64,000 bases of DNA from positions 9,375 to 73,374 of the forward strand of contig USGM01000004.1 of NCBI GenBank assembly GCA_900554205.1, given 5' to 3'. Under the pieces are notes generated by a model. The model was given only the letters and a program-made list of their open reading frames with translations, was not told the origin of the DNA and did no database searches. Made by a program: the position numbers and the translations under genes. Shown here piece by piece: positions 24,850-34,455 of this stretch (its first letter is position 1; each line of letters begins with the position of its first letter). The stretch comes from an uncultured Lachnospiraceae bacterium (GTDB taxonomy: Bacteria > Bacillota > Clostridia > Lachnospirales > Lachnospiraceae).

Positions 24850-25836
24850 TCAGCGAAGGGCCTCCTCGATGGCGCTTAATTCGTCGGTGGTAAAGTCCAG
24901 ATGCTTTATGATCTGTACATTGTCGTCAATCTGGGATTTACGGCTTGCGCCGATGAGCACACTTGTCACCTTGTTCTCACGGAGCACCCATGAGAGGGCG
25001 AGCTGCGCGAGACTCTGGTTTCGACCTTCGGCGATTTCCTGAAGTCTCTGAATGGTCAGCAGCTTTTCTTCCGTGATGTTTTCCGCTTTCAGGAAGTGGT
25101 TGCGGGCGGCGCGGCTGTCAGCCGGGATGCCGTTCAGATAGCGGTTTGTCAGCAATCCCTGCGCGAGAGGGCTGAAGCAGATCACGCCACATCCGCACTC
25201 GGCAGCGGTGTCTAAAAGTCCGTCGCTTTCCACCCAGCGGTCAAACATGTTATAGCGGGGCTGGGTGATGAGCAGTGGTGTCTTGTTTTCACGGAGAATG
25301 GCGGCTGCCTCGCGGAGCTGGTCGGAACGGTAGTTGGAAAGTCCGACATAGAGCGCCTTTCCCTGTCTGACAATATCGGACAGGGCATTCATCGTCTCCT
25401 CCAGAGGGGTGTCCGGATCGGGGCGGTGATGATAGAAGATGTCAACATAGTCCAGTCCCATGCGGCGGAGACTCTGGTCAAGGCTTGCCATAAGATATTT
25501 GCGGGAGCCCCAGTTTCCGTAAGGCCCCGGCCACATGTCATAGCCCGCCTTTGTGGAAATAATCATTTCGTCACGGTAAGGCCGCAGGTCGGAGGCGAGG
25601 ATTCTCCCGAAATTCTCCTCGGCAGAACCGTAGCTCGGGCCGTAGTTGTTTGCCAGATCGAAATGGGTAATGCCGGAGTCGAATGCCTCGAATAATATTT
25701 CCCGCATGTTTTCGTAGCAGTCGACGGAGCCAAAGTTGTGCCAAAGCCCCAGCGATACACGCGGCAGAAGGAGACCGCTCTTACCGCAGCGCAGATATTT
25801 CATAGTTTCATAGCGATGTTCGTTAGCCTGATACAT
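24850..25836 (-). CDS. Aldo-keto reductase (YghZ / glyceraldehyde-3-phosphate reductase-like)
   Basis: 328-residue NAD(P)H-dependent carbonyl reductase. The catalytic tetrad is visible: Asp and Tyr in DLANNYGPSYGSAE, Lys in ISTKAGYDMWPG, and His in YHHRPDPDTPLEE. The cofactor end reads VLIGASRKSQIDDNV. Start at 25836 with AAAGGAG 8 bases before it. It stands alone between two converging or diverging units, so the physiological substrate is not shown by context; detoxification of aldehydes is a fair guess. Confidence 0.9.
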   Translation of the reverse strand: MYQANEHRYETMKYLRCGKSGLLLPRVSLGLWHNFGSVDCYENMREILFEAFDSGITHFDLANNYGPSYGSAEENFGRILASDLRPYRDEMIISTKAGYDMWPGPYGNWGSRKYLMASLDQSLRRMGLDYVDIFYHHRPDPDTPLEETMNALSDIVRQGKALYVGLSNYRSDQLREAAAILRENKTPLLITQPRYNMFDRWVESDGLLDTAAECGCGVICFSPLAQGLLTNRYLNGIPADSRAARNHFLKAENITEEKLLTIQRLQEIAEGRNQSLAQLALSWVLRENKVTSVLIGASRKSQIDDNVQIIKHLDFTTDELSAIEEALR

Positions 25837-26051
25837 GGATAAAACTCCTTTCGGTTTGTGTGATAGCCTTATTATACGGGAGGTCAGTGCAGAAATCCAT
25901 GGACAAAAAGGTGTATTTCATAGACAAAAATGTTCGGATAGAAAGCGTCCTTCCGAAAAAAGGTATATGCATATCTGGGTATATCATGGTATCATAATAG
26001 GGAGATTCAGGCTGTTTGACAATACTTTAGCATATATAAGGAAATTGTTTC

Positions 26052-27167
26052 ATGAATGTTAAGGAAACCTTAAGGCTCGCTGCCATTCCCAAACCGTTGC
26101 TGGAATGGTATGATAGGAGCAGAAGAATTCTCCCATGGAGGGAGGAGCCGACCCCTTACCATGTCTGGGTATCGGAGATTATGCTGCAGCAGACAAGAGT
26201 GGAAGCGGTGAAGCCGTACTATGACCGGTTTATGGCGGCGCTGCCGGACATCCGCTCGCTGGCGGAGGCAGAGGAGGAGCAGCTGTTAAAGCTCTGGGAG
26301 GGGCTGGGCTACTATAACCGGGTGAGAAATCTTCAGAAAGCGGCGATACAGATTCAGAGTGAGTATGCCGGGAAAATGCCGGGAGATTACGAAGAACTTT
26401 TAAAGCTCAAAGGGATCGGAAGCTATACGGCGGGGGCAATCGCCTCGATTGCGTTCGGGATTCCGCGCCCTGCGGTGGACGGCAATGTGCTGCGTGTGAT
26501 TTCGAGAGTCCGGAAGGATGAAAGGCTGATCACGGAGCAGAAGGTGAAAGCTGCTGTTGAGGAAGACCTGCTGGAGATCATTCCGAGGGATCGTCCGGGA
26601 GACTTTAATCAGGCGATGATGGAAATCGGTGCCTGTGTCTGTATTCCGAACGGTGCGCCGCACTGCGAAGAGTGCCCGCTGTCAGGCATCTGTCTGGCGC
26701 ATGAGGACGGTGTGGAGACGGATTTCCCGAGAAAGGCGGTGAAAAAGCCGAGGAGTATCGAGGAGAAGACGGTTCTTGTCCTCCGGGATGAGAACAGGGC
26801 GGCAATCCATAAACGGCCGACGAAGGGGCTTCTGGCGGGAATGTATGAATTTCCGATGCTCGAAGGGTATCGCACGGCGGATGAGATCACAGCTTTCCTT
26901 GCGGGAAACGGCATTCATGCGCTGCGTATCAGCCCGCTCGGGGATGCAAAGCACATTTTTTCACACAAGGAATGGCATATGAAAGGGTATATGATCCGCG
27001 TGGATGAACTGTCGCACGGAGCGCCCGGAGATGCCAGCAGGGAATGGCTTTTCGTCGAACCGGCGGAAACAGAAGAAAAATATCCTATTCCATCCGCGTT
27101 TGCCGCTTATACCGCGGCATTGAGCATCAGGCTTGGAAAGGAAAAATATCAGGAGGAAGACAAATGA
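26052..27167 (+). CDS. mutY: Adenine DNA glycosylase
   Basis: Removes adenine mispaired with 8-oxoguanine. 371 residues: the catalytic helix-hairpin-helix part has VSEIMLQQTRVEAVKPYYDR, LLKLKGIGSYTAGAIASIAF and AVDGNVLRVISR. The iron-sulfur loop has four cysteines in CIPNGAPHCEECPLSGIC, in the x7-2-5 spacing. A C-terminal Nudix-like domain (about 235-365) that checks 8-oxoguanine follows. Its stop overlaps the start of the next gene (ATGA). Confidence 0.95.
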   Translation: MNVKETLRLAAIPKPLLEWYDRSRRILPWREEPTPYHVWVSEIMLQQTRVEAVKPYYDRFMAALPDIRSLAEAEEEQLLKLWEGLGYYNRVRNLQKAAIQIQSEYAGKMPGDYEELLKLKGIGSYTAGAIASIAFGIPRPAVDGNVLRVISRVRKDERLITEQKVKAAVEEDLLEIIPRDRPGDFNQAMMEIGACVCIPNGAPHCEECPLSGICLAHEDGVETDFPRKAVKKPRSIEEKTVLVLRDENRAAIHKRPTKGLLAGMYEFPMLEGYRTADEITAFLAGNGIHALRISPLGDAKHIFSHKEWHMKGYMIRVDELSHGAPGDASREWLFVEPAETEEKYPIPSAFAAYTAALSIRLGKEKYQEEDK

Positions 27168-28192
27168 AACTATTGTCAATAGCGGTGCCGTGTTATAACT
27201 CAGAGGCATATATGAGCAAGTGCATTGACTCTCTTCTTGTGGGAGGGGACGATGTCGAGATCATTATTGTGGACGACGGGTCTACGCGGGACAGGACTGC
27301 AGAGATCGCGGACGAGTACGAGGCAAAGTATCCGGGCATCGTCAAGGCGGTTCACAAGGCGAACGGAGGACACGGCTCTGCGGTCAATGCGGGCATCGAT
27401 AACGCCAGCGGACTTTACTTCAAGGTTGTGGACAGCGATGACTGGGTAAAGAAGGATGCCTATCTCCGTGTGCTGGAAACACTGAAAAATCTTACGGGAG
27501 GCCCAAGCGCACTGGATATGCTCGTATGTAATTACGTCTATGAGAAGGAGGGCGAGAAAAAGAAGAAGGTCATTCAGTACCGTGGAACGCTCCCCCTGAA
27601 CACCATGTTCACATGGAGCGACTGCAAGCATTTCAAGAAGGGACATTATATCCTGATGCACTCTGTGATCTTCCGGACAAAGCTGCTCAGGGAATGCGGG
27701 CTCAGACTGCCGGAGCATACCTTTTATGTGGATAATCTCTATGTGTTCGAGCCGCTGCCGTTTGTAAAGAACATTTATTATCTGGATGTCAATTTCTACC
27801 GGTATTACATAGGCAGGACGGATCAGTCCGTCAATGAGGAGATCATGATTTCACGCATTGACCAGCAGATCAGGGTCAATAAAATCATGGTGGACTATCT
27901 CTCCGAGAGGAGAACAGAGATTGCGAAGAACCGCAGATTATATCAGTACATGAAGAATTATCTTGAAATCATTACGACGGTTTCCTCCATTCTGATGATA
28001 CGCTCCGGCACAGAGGAAAATCTGGAAAAGAAGGCAGAGCTCTGGGAATATATCAAGCAGAAGGATAAGAAAATTTATCGCTGGCTGCGCACGGGACTGA
28101 TGGGAGAGGCAATGAATCTTCCCGGCAAGGGAGGCCGCATGATTTCCGTGGAAGGCTATAAGATTGCACAGAAGATATTCAAGTTTAACTGA
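27164..28192 (+). CDS. Family 2 glycosyltransferase
   Basis: 342 residues. The GT-A fold shows SIAVPCYNSEAYMSKCIDSL, the first Asp motif IIIVDDGSTRDRT, and the DxD-like KVVDSDDWVKKDAY. No clear transmembrane helices, so a cytoplasmic enzyme that adds a sugar to a wall, capsule or lipid acceptor. The ATG at 27164 overlaps the mutY stop and has AGGAGG 8 bases before it, so the two are translationally coupled; the functional link to mutY is not obvious. Confidence 0.9.
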   Translation: MKLLSIAVPCYNSEAYMSKCIDSLLVGGDDVEIIIVDDGSTRDRTAEIADEYEAKYPGIVKAVHKANGGHGSAVNAGIDNASGLYFKVVDSDDWVKKDAYLRVLETLKNLTGGPSALDMLVCNYVYEKEGEKKKKVIQYRGTLPLNTMFTWSDCKHFKKGHYILMHSVIFRTKLLRECGLRLPEHTFYVDNLYVFEPLPFVKNIYYLDVNFYRYYIGRTDQSVNEEIMISRIDQQIRVNKIMVDYLSERRTEIAKNRRLYQYMKNYLEIITTVSSILMIRSGTEENLEKKAELWEYIKQKDKKIYRWLRTGLMGEAMNLPGKGGRMISVEGYKIAQKIFKFN

Positions 28193-28210
28193 TAAACAGA
28201 TAAGGACAGT

Positions 28211-28243
28211 AAAAACAGGGGGCAATGATCTGCTCCCTGTTTT
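28211..28243. terminator. Terminator between glycosyltransferase and PAP2 gene
   Basis: AAAACAGGG(G)GCA pairs with TGCTCCCTGTTTT around ATGATC, with A-rich and T-rich sides, serving both converging genes. Confidence 0.8.
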
Positions 28244-28259
28244 AATGTTCGGTTTACGA

Positions 28260-28952
28260 TTAATCTGCCTGCGGCGTTCTCTTGTGCCGATTCGCGGGCT
28301 TGCCGATTACGAGCCATTCCTTGTGGTATACAAGGGCATACATGATGGTTCCCATGAGGATGCCGGTGGCGACGTCGAATACGGAATGCTGCTTGATGAA
28401 CATCGTGGAGAGAATGATGGATACGGCAAGGATGCCCGATGCGATCCGAATCATTTTCCCATGCTTCATAGAAGCAATGTCCTGACTGCGCATAACAGCG
28501 AAGTGCGCACCCATGGAGTTGAACACATGAATGCTCGGCCAGAGGTTCGTCGGCGTATCTGTCTTCCAGAGAAGGGAGACGAGATAGGTGAAGCAGTTGT
28601 CACGCGGCATGGTGGCGAGACGTAAGTGGTGTCCGTTCGGCCAGAGGGTGGAGACAAGAAGGAAAACAGTCATGCCTGTGCAAAGGAAGGTACATGCTTT
28701 GTAATAATCCTGCTTGTTCTTAAAAAACAGATAGACGACCACGACGGATACATAGACGAACCACAGCAGATAAGGAACTACGAACACCTCGCAGAAGGGT
28801 ATGTAGTCGTCCAGACTGACGTGAATGACCTGATAATTTTTAACATTCGTCTTTTCCAGCCATGCAAACCATACCAGATAAATGACCATATACAGCAGAA
28901 CCGGTATGGCGTGTTTATATTTATCATAAAATTTTTTAATTCGTTCAGGCAT
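28260..28952 (-). CDS. PAP2-family membrane phosphatase
   Basis: 230 residues, about six transmembrane helices. The conserved PAP2 residues are in LWPSIHVFNSMGAH (Ser and His) and KQHSVFDVATG (His and Asp). Members dephosphorylate lipid phosphates or transfer phospho-head groups. The first PAP2 motif (KxxxxxxRP) is not recognisable, as is common in the inositol-phosphorylceramide-synthase-like branch. On the minus strand a promoter TTGCAA, 16 bp, TATACT lies just upstream (about 28,993-29,020). The adjacent lipid kinase gene suggests lipid or envelope metabolism. Confidence 0.85.
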   Translation of the reverse strand: MPERIKKFYDKYKHAIPVLLYMVIYLVWFAWLEKTNVKNYQVIHVSLDDYIPFCEVFVVPYLLWFVYVSVVVVYLFFKNKQDYYKACTFLCTGMTVFLLVSTLWPNGHHLRLATMPRDNCFTYLVSLLWKTDTPTNLWPSIHVFNSMGAHFAVMRSQDIASMKHGKMIRIASGILAVSIILSTMFIKQHSVFDVATGILMGTIMYALVYHKEWLVIGKPANRHKRTPQAD

Positions 28953-29073
28953 TGTAAATCATCTCTCCCTTGATTCTCTCTTTTTAACAACTTTAGTATA
29001 GCGTCAAAAAATTAAATTGCAATGCCTTTTTTGGCTTTTTATGCAATTCTTAAGAAAACCTTTAGGTTTGTGG

Positions 29074-30003
29074 TCAGGGGCAGATAATGCGGAGCGCGGC
29101 CTGTTCGCACGTTACGGTGAAACGGTCAGCTGTTCTTGTCACCTCGCCGTCAGTGTGCAGCCAGAGCGGAGAAGACAGCTCGATTCTCACCTTTTCCGCG
29201 CGGTAAGGGTTGATGCCCCTGAAGCGGTAATGCTTACCCTTGAACGCTGTCGGAAGGGCGCGCAGGATTCCGGGCTTTGAGATGTCGCCCACGGCACAGA
29301 GATCCAGAATACCGTCCGTGGCATCGGCGTTGGGGCAGAACATGAAGCCGCCGCCCTCGAACCGGTGGAGCATACAGGCGGTGAAAAGCATGTTGCCGAT
29401 TTCAATGGGAGGGTTATCGTCGAGGAACAATTTTCCGGAAATCTCCTTGGCGGCAATGAGCTGTTTCAGGGCAATGCCGAGGTAGGTGAGCTTGCCGAGC
29501 CCGATCCGGTTCAATACCTTTTTGATGCCGGAATGCAGTGCCTCCTCACATACGGCGGCATCATAGCCGACACCGCAGCTGACAGCAAAGCGCCGTTTCT
29601 GACCGTCTGCGTAGGTTACTGTGCCGAGATCCATGGAGACCGCCTTCCCGGAGTGCAGGATCAGATCCAGTGCGGCTGTCGGGTCTGTCGGAATCTGCAG
29701 ATCCCTCGCAAGATCGTTGCTGGAGCCCGTCGGAATATAGCCGAGCGTCACCTTCGACGTGTCGCTGATGCCATGCAGTGCCTCGTTTACGGTTCCGTCC
29801 CCGCCCAATATAATAAGAAGAACCGGAGTCTCCGAGGCATGAGCCGTAATTTCTGCCGCGAGTCTGGCAACATCACCGGCGCGTTCGGAGAAATAGGGGC
29901 GATATGGCACATTATCCCTGAGAAGAGCCGGTTCAATCTGACTCTTCCATATTTTAAGACCCTTGCCGGAGCGTGATGCCGGATTAATAATGATATGATA
30001 CAT
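29074..30003 (-). CDS. Diacylglycerol kinase family lipid kinase (YegS/DgkB-like)
   Basis: 309 residues. Start MYHIIINPASRSGKG, the nucleotide motif IILGGDGTVNEALHG (about residue 60), and LGYIPTGSSNDLARDL are those of the family that phosphorylates diacylglycerol or related lipids. The frame is open upstream, but the ATG at 30003 begins at the family's normal start. It is divergent from glyA. Confidence 0.92.
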   Translation of the reverse strand: MYHIIINPASRSGKGLKIWKSQIEPALLRDNVPYRPYFSERAGDVARLAAEITAHASETPVLLIILGGDGTVNEALHGISDTSKVTLGYIPTGSSNDLARDLQIPTDPTAALDLILHSGKAVSMDLGTVTYADGQKRRFAVSCGVGYDAAVCEEALHSGIKKVLNRIGLGKLTYLGIALKQLIAAKEISGKLFLDDNPPIEIGNMLFTACMLHRFEGGGFMFCPNADATDGILDLCAVGDISKPGILRALPTAFKGKHYRFRGINPYRAEKVRIELSSPLWLHTDGEVTRTADRFTVTCEQAALRIICP

Positions 30004-30089
30004 GGGAAATACCTTCTCTTTCGTCTGAATAGATACTTCTATTGTAGCAACAGTTTTAAAATCCGTAAATAAAATCATGATAATTTTTA

Positions 30090-30118
30090 TTTTCATTCGG
30101 CATTTTGTATGCTATAAT
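30090..30118 (+). promoter_or_regulatory. Promoter of glyA (extended -10)
   Basis: TATGCTATAAT carries a TG-extended -10 (TATAAT at 30113-30118); the -35 TTTTCA (30090-30095) at 17 bp is weak. No glycine riboswitch structure is seen in the 50-base leader. Confidence 0.65.
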
Positions 30119-30167
30119 CAAACGGATATATTTTAATACAGTACAGTGTGAAAAGGGAGGATTGGAA

Positions 30168-31406
30168 ATGTATTCTTTGGATGATGTACGGGCAACAGAT
30201 CCTGAAATTGCACAGGCGATTGTGGATGAGCAGGAGCGGCAGAACAGCCATATCGAGCTGATTGCTTCCGAAAACTGGGTGAGCAAGGCTGTCATGGCGG
30301 CGATGGGAAGCCCTCTGACGAACAAGTATGCCGAAGGCTATCCCGGCAAGAGATACTATGGCGGCTGTGAGTGCGTGGATGTGGTGGAAAACCTTGCAAT
30401 CGAGAGGGCGAAGGAGCTTTTCGGCTGTGAGTATGCGAATGTCCAGCCTCATTCGGGCGCACAGGCTAACATGGCAGTGCAGTTTGCAGTCTGCAGGCCG
30501 GGAGATACCATTATGGGCATGAATCTGGATCACGGCGGACACCTGACACATGGAAGCCCGGTAAACATGTCCGGAAAATATTTCCACATTGTCCCTTACG
30601 GAGTCAATGACGAGGGCTTTCTGGATTATGACAGGATGCGTGAGCTCGCATTGGAGTCAAAGCCGAAGATGATTATTGCCGGTGCATCGGCATATGCCCG
30701 GACAATCGATTTCAAGAAGTTCCGTGAGGTGGCTGATGAGGTGGGCGCTGTTCTGATGGTAGATATGGCGCACATTGCGGGACTTGTGGCAGCAGGTCTT
30801 CATCCGAGCCCCATCCCCTATGCGGACGTTACGACCACGACGACCCACAAGACGCTGCGCGGTCCCCGTGGAGGAATGATTCTTTCCAGCAACGCGGTAA
30901 ATGAAAAGTACAATTTCAACAAGGCAATTTTCCCCGGCATTCAGGGCGGCCCGCTGATGCACGTCATCGCGGCGAAGGCAGTCTGCTTCAAGGAGGCGCT
31001 CAGCGATGATTTCAAGGTTTACCAGAAGGGAATTATCGATAATGCACAGGCCCTCTGCAAGGGACTGATGGACAGAGGCATCAAGATCGTTTCGGGAGGA
31101 ACCGACAACCATCTGATGCTGGTTGACCTGACGAATTTCGGACTGACCGGCAAGGCAGTCGAGAAGCTGCTGGATGCGGCGCACATTACCTGTAATAAGA
31201 ACACAATCCCGAATGACCCGCAGTCACCGTTTGTCACAAGCGGTGTCCGTCTCGGAACTCCGGCAGTGACCTCGCGAGGCATGAATACCGGGGATATGGA
31301 TAAGATCGCGGAGGCGATCGCTCTTGTCATCAAGGGCGGCGAGGAAAAGATCCCCGAGGCGCGCGCGATTGTGCAGGAACTGACGGATAAGTATCCTCTG
31401 ATTTAA
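30168..31406 (+). CDS. glyA: Serine hydroxymethyltransferase
   Basis: Interconverts serine and glycine, charging tetrahydrofolate with one-carbon units. 412 residues, the normal length. Motifs: [14 protein letters not shown] near the N-terminus, [14 protein letters not shown], and the pyridoxal-phosphate lysine in [14 protein letters not shown] (about residue 225). The ATG at 30168 has GGGAGG 8 bases before it; the upstream in-frame codons lie in the promoter. Confidence 0.97.
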   Translation: MYSLDDVRATDPEIAQAIVDEQERQNSHIELIASENWVSKAVMAAMGSPLTNKYAEGYPGKRYYGGCECVDVVENLAIERAKELFGCEYANVQPHSGAQANMAVQFAVCRPGDTIMGMNLDHGGHLTHGSPVNMSGKYFHIVPYGVNDEGFLDYDRMRELALESKPKMIIAGASAYARTIDFKKFREVADEVGAVLMVDMAHIAGLVAAGLHPSPIPYADVTTTTTHKTLRGPRGGMILSSNAVNEKYNFNKAIFPGIQGGPLMHVIAAKAVCFKEALSDDFKVYQKGIIDNAQALCKGLMDRGIKIVSGGTDNHLMLVDLTNFGLTGKAVEKLLDAAHITCNKNTIPNDPQSPFVTSGVRLGTPAVTSRGMNTGDMDKIAEAIALVIKGGEEKIPEARAIVQELTDKYPLI

Positions 31407-31417
31407 AGAATTTAAAA

Positions 31418-31453
31418 TTCGGCTGTATGCATAGGTTTATGTATACAGCCGAA
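31418..31453 (+). terminator. Terminator-like hairpin after glyA
   Basis: TTCGGCTGTAT pairs with ATACAGCCGAA (11 bp), 12 bp after the stop; the following GCTTTGTG is a short T run only. Confidence 0.7.
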
Positions 31454-31587
31454 GCTTTGTGTCTGCACTATCTTTTGGGGTCGGAGCATGTTTTGGTTGT
31501 TTATCAGTCAAAAACATGGTACAATAGTCCTAGATTTTCGCATAAGATATATCAGACATCGCATGACAACGGAGGAATGACATCAGG

Positions 31588-32631
31588 ATGGATAAAAATA
31601 GAGAACAGCTTAGAAGACCGATGTATCTGGTGAATACGCTGCTTTTGATGACACATATACTGCTGTTACTGTTTTTTGTACTGACGCATATCACACTTAT
31701 GGCGGCAGTGAACATTTTCAGCATGGCAACTTATATTGTTTTGTATGTGGCGATCAAAAACGACAGGTCAAGGGTTTACATTATCTCGACTACGATGGAG
31801 ATCATTGTCCATATGGTGCTGGCGGTGGTGTGCGTCGGCTGGGACAGCGGGTTCTGGTTCTATTTCTACGGCTGTATGGGGATGGTATTCTATGCGGATT
31901 ACTTTGTCTCAAGGGCGAAGCTGAAAAGGGTGAACACGATCGGGCTCAGTGTAATCTGCGCCATCTCGCTGTTCGGCTGCCTGATCGTTTCACGGCTTCA
32001 TGAGCCTGTCTATACGCTCGAGGGAGCGGTTGCCACGGGTGTTCTTGTAAGCAATGCCACGATCACCTTTACGTTTATTGCGGTGCTGTTCTGGCTGCTG
32101 ATCGACAGGGCACTCTATTATCAGGGGGAGCTGGAACGTCAGGCGAATTACGACAGGCTGACGGGACTGGTGAACAGAAACTATTTGATAGAACATTTAC
32201 AGCTGCTGTATGGACAGGAGGATCTGTCGAATTACTGGCTGGCAATTATAGACATTGATGATTTCAAAGGGATTAATGATACCTACGGACACAACGGCGG
32301 CGACTATGTGCTGAAAGGCGTGGCTGATCTCATCATGGGCAACTGCGGAAAACTGACGGCGTGCCGGTGGGGCGGTGAGGAGTTCATACTGGTCGGTCAG
32401 GCGGAGGAATGCCTGACCGGAAGCTCCGAGTCGGTCTGCTCCATTCTTGAGCGCATCCGCGCAGCGGTGGAGGACTATGATTTCAATTATGAAGGACAGA
32501 AAATCAATATTACGATAACGATTGGCGTAGCTGTCCATATGCAGGCACAGTCCATAGACGAGTGGATTAATGTTGCAGATAAGAAGCTCTACCTCGGAAA
32601 ACAGACAGGTAAAAATAAACTGATTTTCTAA
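31588..32631 (+). CDS. Second membrane-bound diguanylate cyclase (GGDEF)
   Basis: 347 residues. About six transmembrane helices fill residues 12-175; the GGDEF domain starts NYDRLTGLVNRNYLIEHL. IIDIDDFKGINDTYGHNGGD and CRWGGEEFILV carry the active site. As in the first cyclase of this window, the RxxD inhibitory site is missing. Both proteins lack an identifiable sensor domain apart from the membrane part. The ribosome-binding site is atypical: GGAGG lies 13 or more bases upstream of this ATG. It stands alone. Confidence 0.88.
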   Translation: MDKNREQLRRPMYLVNTLLLMTHILLLLFFVLTHITLMAAVNIFSMATYIVLYVAIKNDRSRVYIISTTMEIIVHMVLAVVCVGWDSGFWFYFYGCMGMVFYADYFVSRAKLKRVNTIGLSVICAISLFGCLIVSRLHEPVYTLEGAVATGVLVSNATITFTFIAVLFWLLIDRALYYQGELERQANYDRLTGLVNRNYLIEHLQLLYGQEDLSNYWLAIIDIDDFKGINDTYGHNGGDYVLKGVADLIMGNCGKLTACRWGGEEFILVGQAEECLTGSSESVCSILERIRAAVEDYDFNYEGQKINITITIGVAVHMQAQSIDEWINVADKKLYLGKQTGKNKLIF

Positions 32632-32669
32632 GACATGAAAAAGGGTATCAAAAAATAAACAAAAAAGCC

Positions 32670-32753
32670 TTGTGCTTTCTATGCACATATGCTAGAATAT
32701 CTTTCGTTGGCAAACAAGTGTCCGCGGGACGGAAACGTTTGCGGGAGAAACGT
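32670..32753 (+). promoter_or_regulatory. Promoter and structured leader of the ACT-hom-lysC operon
   Basis: TTGTGC (32670-32675), 17 bp, TAGAAT (32693-32698). The short leader can fold two ways that share bases: GCAAAC (32710-32715) with GTTTGC (32737-32742), enclosing a GTCC/GGAC hairpin, or ACGTTT (32735-32740) with AAACGT (32748-32753), which places the ribosome-binding GGGAG in a 7-base loop. No T-box sequence is seen. Confidence 0.45.
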
Positions 32754-32755
32754 AT

Positions 32756-33199
32756 ATGAGCGAAGCAGCAAAGTATTATGTGGTGACGCAGAAAGCGGTG
32801 CCGGATGTGTTGCTGCGGGTTGTCGAAGCAAAGAGGCTATTGGAGTCGGAGAAGGTTCCGACCATTCAGGAAGCGGTTGATGCTGTCGGCATCAGCCGCA
32901 GTTCTTTTTATAAGTATAAGGATGACATCTTTCAGTTCCATGACAATTCCCAAGGGACGACGATCACGTTGACCTTTCAGATGGATGATGAGCCGGGGCT
33001 GCTGTCTGATGTCCTGAAAATCATAGCGGAATACGGAGCAAATATTCTGACGATCCATCAGAGTATTCCGATCAACGGAGTTGCATCCCTGAGTCTGAGT
33101 GTACAGGTGCTGCAAAGCACAAAGGATATATCAAAAATGCTGGAGCGGATGGAGGCCCAGAAGGGCGTACATCATGTCAAAATACTGGCGAGAGAATAG
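32756..33199 (+). CDS. ACT-domain protein of the PheB / UPF0735 family
   Basis: 147 residues. The N-terminal part has a small helix-turn-helix-like region (IQEAVDAVGISRSSFYKYKD), and the C-terminal 75 residues are an ACT domain (DDEPGLLSDVLKIIAEYGAN, then ILTIHQSIPINGVASL). ACT domains bind amino acids. In Clostridia this gene is commonly first in the homoserine dehydrogenase operon, as here (12 bp gap), which suggests a regulatory role in aspartate-family synthesis; the exact function is not established. Confidence 0.88.
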   Translation: MSEAAKYYVVTQKAVPDVLLRVVEAKRLLESEKVPTIQEAVDAVGISRSSFYKYKDDIFQFHDNSQGTTITLTFQMDDEPGLLSDVLKIIAEYGANILTIHQSIPINGVASLSLSVQVLQSTKDISKMLERMEAQKGVHHVKILARE

Positions 33200-33211
33200 A
33201 GGAGGCGGATT

Positions 33212-34426
33212 ATGATTAAAGTTGCGGTTCTGGGATACGGTACAGTGGGAAGCGGTGTTGTGGAGGTGATCGAGAGCAACAACGCGGAGGTGAGCACCAA
33301 GGCCGGAGAGGAAATGCATGTCAAGTACATTCTTGATCTGCGCGATTTTCCGGGGGACACCTACGAGAGTCTGGTGGTGCATGATTTTAACCTGATCCTC
33401 AACGATCCTGAGGTCAGTATCGTGTGTGAGGTGATGGGAGGCGTCGGAGCGGCTTACCAGTTCACAAAGCAGTGTCTGGAGGCGGGCAAGAGCGTTTGTA
33501 CCTCCAACAAGGAATTGGTCGCAAAGCATGGCGCAGAGCTTCTCCAGATTGCAAAGGAGCATAATTGCAGCTATATGTTCGAGGCGAGTGTCGGCGGCGG
33601 AATACCGGTCATCCGCCCGATCAACAAGGCGCTTACGGCAGAGAAGATTGAGAAGATCACGGCGATCCTGAACGGAACGACAAATTATATTCTGACAAAG
33701 ATGGAAAAGGAAGGCGCTGACTATGCGGAGACGTTGAAGAAGGCGCAGGAGCTCGGCTATGCGGAGCGCAATCCGGAGGCGGATGTGGAAGGCTATGACG
33801 CCTGCCGTAAGATTGCGATTCTGTCCTCCCTCATGATGGGGAAAAATGTGGATTCCGACAAGATTTACACGGAGGGTATTACCGGAATCACGAAGGCTGA
33901 CTTTGAATATGCCAAGGCGGCGGGAATGACGATCAAGCTTATTGCCACGAGTGAGGCGCTGGAGGACGGCAGCGTGCTCGCGTTTGTCGCACCGGCAATG
34001 CTGTCCGGGGAGCATCCGCTGGCAGTTGTAAATGATGTGTATAACGGTGTGTTCATCACAGGAAATATGCTGGGTGATGTAATGTTCTACGGGCGCGGCG
34101 CAGGAAAGCTTCCCACAGCCAGTGCGGTGGTATCGGATGTCGTTGACTGCGCAAGACATATCGGTCGTTGCAGCATCGTCTGTCTCTGGGACAGGGAGGA
34201 GGCTGCGGTCGCCGATGTGGAGGGGGCGGAGAGCAGATTTTTCATCCGCGCGAAGGCGGATGCCCGCAAGGAGGTTGAGCAGGCATTCACGGGCGGCGGA
34301 AGCTTTATCGCACCCGGAAGGACGGAGGATTTCGGTTTCTTCACGGAGAAGATGAAGAAGAAGGACTTTGACGCGAATTGTAAGGAGTTGGGGGATGCCG
34401 TGCTCGGCAGAATCCGGCTTGCGTAG
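33212..34426 (+). CDS. hom: Homoserine dehydrogenase
   Basis: Reduces aspartate semialdehyde to homoserine on the way to threonine and methionine. 404 residues: VAVLGYGTVGSGVVEVI (NAD(P) site), TSNKELVAKHG, ILNGTTNYILTKM, GYAERNPEADVEGYDACRK (substrate site) and YGRGAGKLPTASAVVSD. The last 85 residues resemble an ACT-like regulatory tail, though degenerate. It sits between the ACT protein and aspartate kinase genes. Confidence 0.96.
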   Translation: MIKVAVLGYGTVGSGVVEVIESNNAEVSTKAGEEMHVKYILDLRDFPGDTYESLVVHDFNLILNDPEVSIVCEVMGGVGAAYQFTKQCLEAGKSVCTSNKELVAKHGAELLQIAKEHNCSYMFEASVGGGIPVIRPINKALTAEKIEKITAILNGTTNYILTKMEKEGADYAETLKKAQELGYAERNPEADVEGYDACRKIAILSSLMMGKNVDSDKIYTEGITGITKADFEYAKAAGMTIKLIATSEALEDGSVLAFVAPAMLSGEHPLAVVNDVYNGVFITGNMLGDVMFYGRGAGKLPTASAVVSDVVDCARHIGRCSIVCLWDREEAAVADVEGAESRFFIRAKADARKEVEQAFTGGGSFIAPGRTEDFGFFTEKMKKKDFDANCKELGDAVLGRIRLA

Positions 34427-34455
34427 AAAATATAGAGGATAAGAGGAGTTAGGAA

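Noticed and set aside
30119..30167. Glycine or folate riboswitch before glyA
   Set aside because: The leader is about 45 bases, too short and without structure.
32641..32755. T-box or amino-acid riboswitch before the ACT-hom-lysC operon
   Set aside because: The leader is only about 55 bases and lacks the T-box sequence and any known riboswitch core.
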